Shown here piece by piece: positions 10,632-21,675 of a stretch of DNA of 64,000 nucleotides. The notes below the pieces were generated by a model. The model saw only the letters and a list, made by a program, of their open reading frames with translations. It ran no database searches and had not been told where the DNA came from. This stretch comes from Siphonodentalium dalli (lineage: Eukaryota; Mollusca; Scaphopoda; Gadilida; Siphonodentaliidae), in assembly GCA_032622095.1 (NCBI GenBank), contig CP136066.1, forward strand, positions 118,441,319 to 118,505,318, read 5' to 3'. The stretch's first letter is position 1. The number at the start of each line of letters is the position of its first letter. A program made the position numbers and the translations under genes.

Positions 10632-12217
10632 TATTGCTGGAATCAAATTGTTTATCAAAACATGTGGAAATACAACTGTTCATCCCAGTTCATCCCAGTT
10701 TGAAGAATAATGCTAATACCAAACATAACCATGATATACATGCGTGACTCCTTTTGGGGCATCTCAGAAACCAGAACTGAGGAAACATGTTATAGCATGT
10801 AATGGCAGGCTGGTAGCCACTGCCTGAAGTAATAGGCTTCGTAATAATTGGGAATAATATGGATGGATAGCCCAATGTTACTTCTTTTTTGCTCACGATA
10901 TCAGTGACGATAAAATCTTCGTTACTGTGATTAACATTACAAGCTGATCCACATTAACATGGAAAACAATGTGAAATTGTTCAAGCTGGCCCGGTTGGCC
11001 TTCAATTTATTTGTTAAGATTTTGTTTTACGTTGTCAAAAGTCTATTTTAATCCATTATTTATTATATCTTTATTTCCAAGTCACATATGGTCAAGTGCG
11101 CTTTCATTTTATTGCTTATTTTCAGCTGAGTTCTGCATAGTTATTCTTATTTTGTTGTATCAGTAGATGGAATCCTGATTAAATTTTATTTTCCCAATAG
11201 CGCAGTGTCTAGTTCTATCAAGTTGAATTTGGGTTATTGTTGGCCATTGTGCAACTGATCCAACTTCTGATAACCTCTATATGTAGTATAGCATTAGTAT
11301 TAACTATATATGACCTGTTTCTGTTCAAAACACATCAAAATAAGACTCAATAGCAGGAATGGAAAAAAAAATTGGCATATGGAAAAAACTGTTTTTTGGA
11401 CCCAAGAGACACCCAACCACCCCATCATACGTGCCTGGAAATTTTTTCCGATCCCCCCCTGCATCTTGGCGTAAATTTATACATTTATTGTCGAGACAAC
11501 TCATCGATTCTTACAGTTGAGTTGGAAATACTGAGGTGAAGTAATTACCTTACATCTCATACACGAAATTGTTTTCCAAATCGAAGATGACGACCAAAAT
11601 GGCGACCAAAATTTGAAAACACGCCTACATTAATTTACTTTCTTACGATGGACGTTATTGTTTCGCGATTTCTACCCACCATTACATGTTGATATGGAAT
11701 ATTGATATGAAGTATGTATTCATTTGAGTTTGGCAATTGATACTCACAGTCAAGTAGGCGATCAAGAAGTGTGTGTATATTATGCATTATGGTCTTCTAC
11801 GCCTTAGCAGAAAGGCATCTGTCAAATGTCAGGCTTTCAACATTCGAAGCCATATACAGAAGTTTTCCGGGTACGTCAGTGCATTAGATGAGTATGTGAA
11901 TTGATGAACCATATATTGAGAAGTGGCTGTTTGGGAAGATCATCAGGTGCACATGTTGTTATCCCCATCATGTTACCAAAGCTGAATATACGCAGATAGA
12001 GACCGGCACCGCCATATGCATTGTTTGACACATGCCGATTAGTGGGACCTTTCTACAAAGAAGTTTAGAAAACTGTGTTGGTGTGAGCGAGATAGATTAA
12101 TCTGACGAAGAGACGGAAACTGGTCCAGTTAATGCTGAAAGTGGCAAATCAGAATAAACTCAGGTACTGTTGTTTTCATTCTTGGAAATTAAAATATGAC
12201 TATTCGGCGCACTATTT

Positions 12218-12900
12218 GATTCAACGTTAAAATAACATCCAGAAATTCAACGTTATGTTTCCAACGTTATATCAACGTAGATTCAACGTATACAAATTCA
12301 GCGTTAGGTTTCCAACATTAATTCAACGTAGATTCAACGTTAAGATAACGTCCCGAATTCAACGTTAGGTTTCCAACGTTATTTCAACATTGATTCAACG
12401 TAGAATGAAAATCCAAAAATTAAACCGTTAGAATTATAACGTTAGTTCAACGTTGATTCAACGTTAAAATAACATCCACAAATTTAACGTTAGGTTTCCA
12501 ACGTTATATCAACGTACGTAGATTCAACGTGTCAAATTGTCAAAATTGAACGTTAAGATAACGTCCCGAAATTGAACGTTAGCTTTCAAACGTTATCCCA
12601 ACGTTGATTCAACGTTAAAATAGCGTCCAGAAATTAAACGTTAGGTTTCCAATGTTAATTCAACGTTGATTCAACGTTGTTTCAACGTTGATCGAATGTC
12701 CCAAAAATTCAATGTTAGATTTCCAACATTATCCCAATGTCAGCTTTGCAACGTTATCCCATCGTTGATTCAACGTTGAGCGAACATAAAACAAATCAAC
12801 GTTAGGATTTCAACGTTGATTCAACGTTGAGTGAACGTCCCAAAATTCAACGTTAGGTTTCCAACATTATCCCAACGTCGATTCAACGTTGAACGAACGT
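12218..12900. repeat. AACGTT-word array, second block
   Basis: Continuation of the degenerate array, including TTCAACGTTGATTCAACGTT, 'aacgtcccgaaattgaacgt' and 'gaacgtcccaaaattcaacg'. The first ~300 bp belong to duplication copy B; the rest is unique to this block. Confidence 0.8.
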
Positions 12901-13472
12901 CATGAATTCCACGAAAAAGCGGCCATGGATACCGATAACGGGTATTTGCATCATAAGCATGTCATCGGGGAATGTTGTTGCTTCTTCTGTATTTCATTAT
13001 TACTATCCAATGAATATATTTTGGAATGGTCATTGCCTTCACTATACAATCTCTTAAACGCCAGATATTGTGTGACTGGGGATCAATGATGCGTGCATGC
13101 GCAGTCAACGCATATTTTCATATTTTGCCAAAATAAGGTCAAATGAAACAAAATATCATTTTCAAGCAGCTCAAGGGTCATTCTAGGTTAATAGTGAGGC
13201 ATGTGTGGAAATGTTATTTGTGTCACATTTCCCATATCACAATCTGCCTCAATTACCATAGTATCCCCTTTTTGCACATATATTTTAGTAAAATGACGGT
13301 TTAACCCCTACCAATAACCCGTTTCTAAGGTATATAACTAAACAACTTAGTATAGTATGTACAATGTTTTTAATTTTAAGCGGTACCCTACTGGTCATAA
13401 TTTTAGATTTTATAGGCCACAGAAAAGTTAAATTCCGTAAAATTTGGTGATCCCGTCACGCTGGAATTCATG
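12901..13472. mobile_element. 572 bp insertion bounded by 11 bp inverted repeats
   Basis: This unique-looking segment interrupts the AACGTT array. It begins CATGAATTCCA (12901-12911), ends TGGAATTCATG (13462-13472), and is flanked by ACGT on both sides. Removing it and one ACGT gives 'gaacgaacgtccaaaaattc', matching the array phrase 'gtgaacgtcccaaaattc' seen upstream. This suggests a non-autonomous DNA element with a 4 bp target duplication. Frames inside (12889-13089) show no known domain. Confidence 0.7.
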
Positions 13473-13722
13473 ACGTCCAAAAATTCAACGTTAGGTTTCC
13501 AATATTTTTCCAACGTTGATTCAACGTTCAGATACAATGTCCCAAAATTCACTGCCGGGCAACCGTTAATTTTCCAACGTTGATTCAACGTTGACTCAAC
13601 CGTAGATTCTACGTTCACGTCCACGCGCAAACTGGACCAATCGCCAACGTTATTTCAACGTTGAATCAACGTTGAGCCAACGTTGAGCCAATGGTTGATT
13701 TTACGTTGGATCAACGTAGGGA
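13473..13722. repeat. AACGTT-word array, third block
   Basis: The array resumes after the insertion ('ttcaacgttaggtttccaat', 'caacgttgattcaacgtt') and ends near 13722 with 'ttacgttggatcaacgtagg'. The frame at 13403-13630 (minus) arises from the repeat. Confidence 0.8.
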
Positions 13723-13865
13723 TGCTATCTGGGCATCTACCAACATTAACAGCCTCTACAGAAAAGTTTGAAAATTGTGAGAGTTAATCATATGATCAAT
13801 GGTGAAAGCTGTACCAATAATTATGCTGATAAAATGTGGGACACTTGAAAAGCATAGACATGGAC

Positions 13866-15170
13866 TTGAACCATAAGGGAGGCCCCCACCCCCACCCCAT
13901 GGAATACGGAATACCACTTAACACAGAGGGTGGAATACGGAATATCAGTTAACAGCCATATGGAATACATGCAAATATATGAACACTTCATTTTTTGGAA
14001 GGTCGGCGTACGAATATACCGGTATTTTTGGAATACCGAATACCTCCTAACAGATGGCCGGAATACGGCGTAGGGTAATGTGGGGCATAATACGACGCGG
14101 GGCATAATGCGACAGACGGTCGTTATCAGGCCATATGATTTTCCATGACTGAAGTTGAATCGCACATTTATTATTTTAGTAAGACCAATCATAGAAGTGG
14201 ACATCCCAATTGGACCGACATCATTATGACTGTTTAGTATCACATGCGAAGCGCCGGAGTTGGGTTACCCACATTTGGTGACCCACTTTTTGAATTGTTT
14301 ATAACTTTCGGTAGGTCTTATACATGTTAAAACGAGAACATCTTACCACTACCACCAAAGCTACATGCGTATTTTGGTAAACTAAGACGAGTTATATACT
14401 AAGTTGACCAGTTCTATGTACATCAGTTATTCACATTCACTCATATTGGGGGAGAGGCAGGTTGTCTCGTTGTGGGGCATAATGCGACACTCGGGTACAA
14501 CCAGTACGAGAACAAATATGATTAGACATATCGGAAATCAAACCTGGAAAAATAAATCTTATCGTAACCTTAGTTCAAAAGAAAAGAATTAAAAAAACAT
14601 ATTCGATCATTCCCAAACATTAAAACATGATATAGATAAATAATTATTGTTAACCCTACCCCGGACATTTTCCTGAAATCAAAACTTTATGGTGCTATTT
14701 CACCCGCCATATGAATAAATAAAATGTCTCGAATTGGTCTGCTGCTATGACTTTAAATAACGCTTATAAATACATTGTTTCAATCCACAAAAGAAAAGAA
14801 ACTGCAGTCCGTCTTGCATTTATTAAGTTCGGTATATGCTGATGTTGTAATGTCAATTAAAATGTGTCGGATTACAAGTACCCCGTATATGGGGCATAAT
14901 GCGACGGATTGGGTACGTCGACGGGGAGTAATGGTGTTCAGAAATTGGTGCTTCCCAGGCAAGTGTGAGTATTAATATGTTTAGTGGAAATATTTATCTA
15001 ACTTTTAGTTTTATAATGTGTGCCCTTCCATCGTTTTTAGTGGCAAGATGGGGTCTAATGTGCTTATGTGTCGCATTATGCCCCACATTACCCTACCTCA
15101 TAACAGGGCATGGAATACGGCGTACGAAAGGGGGTGGGGTGGGGGCCCTCATAAGGGGAACCCCAATATC
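13866..15170. repeat. GC-rich inverted pair enclosing a TA-flanked element
   Basis: Left part, about 13876-14070: 'gggaggcccccacccccacc', 'atggaatacggaata', 'aacacagagggtggaatacg'. Right part, 15096-15170: 'cataacagggcatggaatac' and 'gggggtggggtgggggccct', largely the reverse complement of the left start. This is probably one element of the family also seen at 7690 and 28938, interrupted at 14073-15093. Confidence 0.55.
14073..15093. mobile_element. 1021 bp TIR element with internal word repeats
   Basis: It begins GGGTAATGTGGGGCATAATR at 14073 and ends with the complement, ATTATGCCCCACATTACCC, at 15093, flanked by TA on both sides (14071-14072, 15094-15095). The word GGGGCATAATGCGAC or a variant recurs inside at about 14082, 14099, 14474 and 14890 as well as at the right end. 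No transposase ORF is visible; short frames at 14404-14592 and 14775-14975 merely read through the word. Probably a non-autonomous element. Confidence 0.8.
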
Positions 15171-15188
15171 AACTATTGTAGCATTATA

Positions 15189-15362
15189 TAGTTGGCATTA
15201 CGTTGGCAGAACGTTGGCAAACCACGGTTGGCAAAACGTTGGCAATGTGTTAGAAAACCACGGTTGGAATATGAACGTCGGGCACAACGTTGGCCCAACG
15301 TTGGCAGATTTTGCCAACGTAATGCCAACGGTGCCAACGTAATGCCAACATTGTGCCAACAT
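15189..15362. repeat. CGTTGGCA-word array
   Basis: Degenerate words 'acgttggcaaa' and 'ccacggttgg' repeat about ten times; the right end reads as complement ('gccaacgtaatgccaac'), so the block is a short foldback. Frames on both strands come from the repeat. Confidence 0.75.
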
Positions 15363-16370
15363 ACTATTGCTATATGGGCTGACGCCACATCTATGTGTTA
15401 ATTACAATTACCGGTGACTGAGTGTCGAACATAAGCTTGTGTTCGGCTTTTCTATGCCGAACACTAAACGCGTTTTACAAAATATCGAATAAAACACTTA
15501 TTATTGGACCAAACTCCACCAAACTTCGTATAGTAATAATGTGAACATGAATACATATGCCTATGGACTTTATTCGTGAAATTTCCCATTATTTGGACTT
15601 GTGTTCGGCTTTTATGAGCTCTCTATGATACTGCCCACAATTATTGAAACAGACTATAAGGCACGAGAATGCCGCGCGATATTCGTAACTTGTCACACGC
15701 GAGTCGGACATGCCTGGTCAGTCGAGTGTACAAAGCGCACACGACAAAGCGTGAACAGTTTACTTCTAAGTGAAGGAATTTCTTTGTATACATCGCGTAC
15801 ACACACAAGTTAACCACTCACGGAAGTGTTACATTTCGCCGAAAAGACCAACAAAATCAACGCGATAAATTGTCGGAGCTAACTTGTATAAGTTGTAAAC
15901 AAAGTAGAGAATTTTTGCCAAGTTGTCGCTAACGGCTAAGTTTACATCGCGTTCAGTATGTTTAACTGATGTGATGGGATGACTTGTGTCTGACTCTGGC
16001 CTGGGTTCGAAATAAGATTGGTGAGTTTTTATTCTTCATGCAAATCATAGGAGTTGACAAACAGTAATCAGCGGCGCTGGAAACAAACAAGGCAAAACAT
16101 AAGACACTTAGTGACTTAGAGTTAGACAGAACACTTTTTTCAATAGAGGATGATGAGAACATTATTTGCACTAAATATGTGCGCATTATGCCAATTGTTT
16201 ATTACATGTTTATATATACCCCCCTCATGACCTATCTCTTTCTTCTATCTTTGTTCTCTTCTTAAATGTATACATGCATATGTCCACAACTGCATACTAT
16301 ACCTGATCATAAAACAGCTATACTCAGTTCTTATAATGTCAATATATATACGATAATATCAGTATCATCC
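15363..16370. other. Unassigned sequence with one 9 bp hairpin
   Basis: A perfect inverted pair GTGTTCGGC (15439-15447) / GCCGAACAC (15456-15464) is followed by another 'gtgttcggctttta' near 15600. No gene or complete element was recognised; frames at 15601-15813 and 15962-16186 have no domain signature. Confidence 0.5.
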
Positions 16371-16375
16371 ATAAC

Positions 16376-16939
16376 CAGGTCAGGCACATCCTGTATTCCA
16401 CTATTATAGTGGTATTCCACTATTATAGTGGTATTCCACTATTATAGTGGTATATGACTATACAATATTCACGTGCCCTTTATTTGCGTCGGGAATAGAA
16501 GACGGCGCATACCCGTGCACAACCAAATGTCACTCTTAAAAATATCGCAGCGAATGAACAGTCTTCCGACAAAATTCGTTGTGCGATCTTTTGCGCTAGC
16601 TTCGTTATTCAATACTATTATAATATTTCTAATTCATGCCTTTCTAAATGACAATAACAGGATGAGCCAATTCCTCCTTCATAACATTTCAACTAAGTGC
16701 ATGCAGATTGAGTTGCTTTCGTGTGCCGCCATGATTATTCATTCTCCTGGACAAACTATATATATACATGTATGATACCGAATTACATGTAGTGCGAAAC
16801 TGATTTTGAATAATATTTGTGTGAAATATGATTTTGGATTATACCTCTTTTATCAAATTTAACAAAACGGTAATGGTCGTATACCACTATAATAGTGGAA
16901 TGCCACTATTATAGTGGAATTCAGGATGTGCCTGACCTG
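16376..16939. mobile_element. 564 bp TIR element with 5 bp target duplication
   Basis: The ends are CAGGTCAGGCACATCCTG at 16376 and its complement CAGGATGTGCCTGACCTG ending at 16939, flanked by ATAAC at 16371-16375 and 16940-16944. Just inside, the self-complementary word ATTCCACTATTATAGTGG occurs three times on the left (16396-16451) and twice on the right (16880-16920). The frame at 16473-16775 shows no recognisable domain. A non-autonomous DNA element of unknown superfamily; a 5 bp duplication alone does not identify it. Confidence 0.88.
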
Positions 16940-16944
16940 ATAAC

Positions 16945-17380
16945 TCGAATGAATTTTTTATTTTTTAAATAAACCTACCGTAGGTTGATTTAATTCAATT
17001 TCATTGAATCTTTCATAAATTGAATATATATGATGATATCACAAAATACATTCAACTTTAATTACTCCAGTTTTCCAAATTATTATTGAAGTTTAATACA
17101 TGTAGTTAATACTTTCATAATACTAAAAATATACTCAGTTACATGTAGTAAAACCTATACCTCAGATAAAATATATACATACTAATTTATACATATAACT
17201 ATATATGTATATGCACTCACTAATGAATTCCACTCAATCCATATACTCTGATCACATTTCAGCATACCCCCTGTCAGTTTACTGCGACTAAGACTCACAA
17301 CTGGATACCTAAACTCACAAATTTTGAACACCGAAAGCTCTGATTACCCCCCACCCCCCCATAATATGCCTTTAAAATAA
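16945..17380. other. AT-rich leader of the LINE or host DNA
   Basis: Very AT-rich, with no motif beyond 'tacatgta' words and a C-run near 17347-17360. It may include the LINE 5' untranslated region; the LINE 5' boundary is not visible. Confidence 0.4.
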
Positions 17381-20300
17381 TACCCATGTACAACTTGCAA
17401 GAAATCAGTAAGAATAAACCAAGATGCCCTATGCTGTGACTCATGTGATAAATGGATACACCTATGTTGCTCTATGCTATCAAAAAAAGACTATGTTAAA
17501 CTGAGTGTTGATCAAGCACCTTGGTTTTGTTACTATTGCATTGGACGAATGTTCCCATTTAATCACATAGTGGATGAAACACTATTCAGACTAGCTATAT
17601 TCGATATGAAGCATGACCACGACCACTTATCTATCACATCAAACAAATCGCTATTTATGAATCCTTTTACACTAAATGATGACTTTCGGACAGAACACCT
17701 AATTGAAGAAGATGAGAACGCATTAGATCCTCAAAATTCTGAACTTTCTTCCAACTATACTCTCCTTGAAGAATTCAATGAGAATGTAAAATCAAAAAAC
17801 CATACTATATCAACCTCGATGATACATTTCAATATACGTTCCCTTTTGAGAAATATGGACAAAATGACTACTTTTCTAAATACCTGCAGACATAGCTTTG
17901 GCATAATTGGAATCACCGAGAGCTGGCTGACAGATGACTCACCTACACAACTAACTCAAATCAATGACTATAGTTTCTATGAAAATCACAGAAGTGAAAG
18001 AACTGGTGGTGGTGTGGGCCTATATGTTCACTATATATAAAGCACAGGTACGAACTGATCTTTCGATATTCAGTGAATCCATTGAGTATATTTGTTGAAT
18101 TACCTTCTAAAAAAAATAAAAGCCAATTGGTACGTTGTATATACAGATGTTCAAACTCAGACACAAATATTTTCCTGGAAAAACTAGAAACATTACTAGA
18201 AAAAATACAAAAAGAAAAGAAAGAGTGTTTTCTGATGGGAGATTTTAATATTAACATAAGTAGTGATAATACCTATGGTAACAATTTTATGAACTTACTG
18301 AAATCATTTATGACTTACATGTATGTTACTACCAACCATAACCAAACCTACTAGAATTACTGAATTCAGTGCAACTCTTATAGACAATATATTTTCCAAC
18401 TGCCACCTATCTTCCTCAATCACATCTGGTATATTTGTGGAGGACATAACTGATCATTTACCAATCTACCTTCTGGTAAAAAATGGAGAGAGAATGATGA
18501 CAAAAAAAAGATAAAATTATATATAAAAGAGACTTTTCAGACTGCAAAATTCAAAGTTTTATCTCTGAAATGTCTGGCACTAATTGGGATGAAGTAATAA
18601 ATTGCCATGAATGCAATGACGCCTATAGGATATTCCATGAGAAAATAATGATTAGTTACAACAGTAGCTTCCCAAAATGTAAAAAAAGAATCAAAGCCAC
18701 AAATCATAACAAAAGGAATACTCAACTCCATAAAAAGGAAAAATAAACTGTACAAAACATTCCTAGAATGCCGAACAAATTACAATAATGATAAATATAA
18801 GACATACAGGAATAGGCTAAACTCAGTAATCCGCATGACAAAACAAAAATATTATCATAACAAATTCCAACAATATGAAGGAAATATAAATGCCACTTGG
18901 AAACTCCTAAAAATTATTCTAAATAAGAAAAAAGATAACAACACCACAACAGAATTCCTATACGAGAACAAATACATAAATGATAGAAAGATTATTGCAT
19001 CAAAATTCAATGAATATTTTACAAAAATAGGACCAACACTTGCTGAAAAAATCAAATCTGAACAAAATGCAACTGACTACCTGAAACATTCAAATACTTC
19101 TTCATTCACCCAACAAATGAACTTTAAGTGATACAGATTCTAAATAATATCAACTCAAAAAAGGCTGCAGGCATAGATGATCTCAAATGCTCTATCTTAA
19201 AACAGAGCTATGAACTCTTCATTAAACCTCATGTAGTTTTTCATTAAAACACATTTATGCAATCTTTCCCTCTCCCAGGGTGTATTCCCAGACCTCATGA
19301 AAATAGCTAAAGTCATACCTATTTATAAAGCTAAAGATCCAACAACTATGAGTAATTATAGACCAGTAATGTATGATAGACTAAGTAACTACTTAGAAAA
19401 ATACAGTATTTTATATGACAGTCAATATGGATTTAGAAAGAACCACTCTACGGTGCTTGCACTAACTGACTTATTAGAAAAAATAACTGGGGCACTTGAC
19501 AAAAAGGAAACTACCATTGGAGTCTTTTTAGACCTATCAAAAGCTTTTGATACAATAAACCATAAAATAATGCTTAGCAAACTTGAACATTATGGATGTC
19601 GAGGGGTTGCACTGAATTGGTTTTGTAGCTATTTATCGAATAGGAAGCAATCAGTACAATATGATGGTTATATATCTAGCCAGATACCTATTTCCTGTGG
19701 TGTTCCACAGGAGTCAATTCTTGGTCCCCTTCTTTTTCTCATATACATGAATGATTTGCCTAACATATGTAAAGATCTGAAATTGATACTTTTTGCGGAT
19801 GATACTAATGCCTTTTATTCAAATAGTAATATCGGAAGACTGTATGAGAAAGTAAACACTGAGATGAATAAAATGTGTGAATGGTTCTCAGCTAACAAAT
19901 TATCACTCAATCTTGAAAAAACTAACTATATGCTTTTTACAAATACTGACCTTAAAAAGAAGAACATTCTCTTTAATACCTGAACTAAACATTAAAGGAG
20001 GAGTGATAAACAGGGTAAAAAAATTAAAAATTCCTTGGTATAAACATTGAAGAAAACTTGTCCTGGGATATACATATTGATACAATCACCTCAAAACTTT
20101 CTAGAAACCTAGGAATAATGAGGAAAGTCAGCGAATTTGTTCCAAGAGAAACCATGAAGAATCTTTATTCCACGCTTATTCTTCCTCATCTGACCTACTG
20201 CAATGCTATATGGAGTGTAACCACACAAAAAAATCTAGGAAAACTTGAAAAAATACAGAATAAATCAATAGCTACATTATGCTATAGAAAAGTAAATGTT

Positions 20301-20635
20301 AATAACATCTGTAAAGAAAACAATCTTTTATTAATTAGGGATATCGGAAATATGCAGATGATTAAAATTTTACATGATTTTCAACAAAAGAAACTCCCAA
20401 AATCATTATCACTGTTCACTGAGTTGAATGAAATTCATGATCATAATACTCGATTTAAAGCAAACTCAAATCTATATTGTGAATACAGGAGAACAACTAA
20501 AGCAAGGAAAACTATATCAACCAGAGCAAGATGTTTGTGGAACGAACTCCCAAATGACTGCAAGCTCCGAATTGAAATTGACCAAACCTATCCTAAATAT
20601 CTGAAGAAGTACTTCATAAATAAGTACAACACATA
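17381..20635 (+). pseudogene. LINE polyprotein pseudogene: PHD finger, endonuclease, reverse transcriptase
   Basis: It would copy its own RNA into DNA at nicked target sites. Visible in order: a PHD-type zinc finger with Cys codons at 17387, 17396, 17432/17435 and 17444, His 17459, Cys 17465/17468, and Cys 17528 and 17537; endonuclease motifs ITESWL (Glu 17918), GDFN (Asp 18241) and DH (18452-18457); reverse transcriptase with FLDLSKAFDTINH near 19530, GVPQESILGP near 19700 and FADDT (Asp pair 19798-19803); a carboxy region to the stop at 20635. It is dead: no ATG precedes the finger, frames shift near 18035, 18315, 18515, 18715, 19130, 19240, 19980 and 20035, and about 12 residues are missing between NYRPV and MYDRL (near 19366). 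GVPQE replaces the usual GVPQG. The type matches invertebrate ORFs annotated 'jockey-like'; the CR1/jockey/L2 clade assignment is uncertain. Confidence 0.93.
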
Positions 20636-20743
20636 GCTGCTTTATTATAAGTAATTAAGTGGTCATCTGAGCCAAGATATTTGGAAAATAAAGGAATAAT
20701 ATAACATAATTATTTAATATTTAAACATGCATTTTTATCTTTA
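17381..20743 (+). mobile_element. Non-LTR retrotransposon (LINE), decayed
   Basis: The whole coding part runs PHD finger, APE-type endonuclease, reverse transcriptase and carboxy domain on the plus strand, followed by ~108 bp of 3' UTR. The last 156 bp (20588-20743) recur without indels at 25403-25558. There the sequence continues into TTGATCTTAGCC, which in this copy lies after the inserted transposon at 25262-25273. The true LINE 3' part is therefore split by the element at 20744-25258. Neither target duplication nor 5' end is resolved. Confidence 0.9.
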
Positions 20744-21024
20744 GGCCAAAAGGAAGAATACCTGAGTTTAGGGTAACATGAAGGAAAAAAACAGAGGCGG
20801 GCGGGCGGTACTTCATTTTATTTTATTTTTTCATTTTATTTTTCACGGGGGATAGTATTTAAGGATTCGTGCCTTCTAATCGTCTGCCAGTGTCACTCGT
20901 ATAAAGCTTGGGCAAGTTATTGTCACACTAATCAATGTCATGGTAGCTTTAATCAGTTTAATGGTGTTACAGAAGTTCAATGACATGTATACAGCATGAT
21001 ATTAAATGATATTATATATAGAAC

Positions 21025-21182
21025 TAGAAGGTGACCCGACTTCGTCTGGGCTTTGACCTTGAATTGACCATTTTGAAGGTCAAGGTCAGTTCGGGGTCAC
21101 AATTTGACCCGTCGACAACACTCCCCCGATAAAAGTATCCGTAGGTATCAAATTTCGTCGAAATCCGTTAATTGTTTAATTT
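21025..21182 (-). repeat. Core-repeat fragment, reverse orientation
   Basis: Reverse complement of the 3970-4505 family: 'gaaggtgacccgacttcgtc', 'tttgaccttgaattgacca', 'acaatttgacccgtcgaca', 'ggtatcaaatttcgtcgaaa'. It is one end plus about one core unit, lying inside the outer transposon. Confidence 0.75.
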
Positions 21183-21675
21183 ATTTTGAGTTAATTCTGC
21201 CTTTTTAATCAAGAGACATGATGGTAGCCGTCCCGTGATGGTACCCGTCCCTAAAATAGGTACGTTTGTGGGTACCCGTTTCAAGGTGAAGATCACCTCG
21301 GGCGGAAAGCCCTAAGTACGTCACACAACACGCTCATGTCTGGATGCAGTCTTACACGCACACGCCCAGATGTAATAATCACATTAGGCCAAAAAAAAAA
21401 CATGTCTGTTTCCGATAACATGGGGGAAATTTTCCAGGTAGGCAGGCAGGGTTTTTTTTTTTTTTTTACACTTTTATTTTTTTTTTTAACCGGCCATTTG
21501 AAAGTGACAAAATAGTGTAGTACACCCTTTTAACATGTATTATAAAATTGGCATGCTTTTATACATGCTAACTGGTAATATATTATGCAGCTTGCTGGAC
21601 TATTATGTCATGTATTAGGTGTTAAAGATATTTTCTAGCTCTAGTATGTGCTCCAGTGTGAAAATTCAATGTGTT

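Larger units (their letters stand above)
9975..11461. mobile_element. Non-autonomous TIR DNA transposon, 1487 bp
   Basis: The ends are inverted repeats of about 40 bp: CAG plus a G-run plus TCGGAAAAAAGTTCCAGG through CACGTATGATG at 9975-10017, and its complement at 11423-11461. The flanks are CATCTTG at 9968-9974 and 11462-11468, a 7 bp direct repeat; an 8 bp reading is possible if a terminal base is shared. The empty site is kept at 8555-8561. There is no long ORF, so it is non-autonomous. The CAGGGG start and 7-8 bp duplication resemble hAT, but internal sequence does not settle this. It contains a smaller MITE at 10498-10631. Confidence 0.9.
9611..12517 (+). repeat. Tandem duplication copy B, interrupted by a transposon
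   Basis: Repeats copy A from 'gtccaggag' to 'atcaacgtac' at 12517. Its 2907 bp minus the 1487 bp insertion and one 7 bp target duplication leave 1413 bp, against 1406 bp in copy A; the excess matches the longer C-run near 9641-9653. Downstream the AACGTT array continues. Confidence 0.92.

Noticed and set aside
16473-16775. 100-codon ORF in the 564 bp MITE
   Set aside because: No known domain and the element is too small for a transposase gene.
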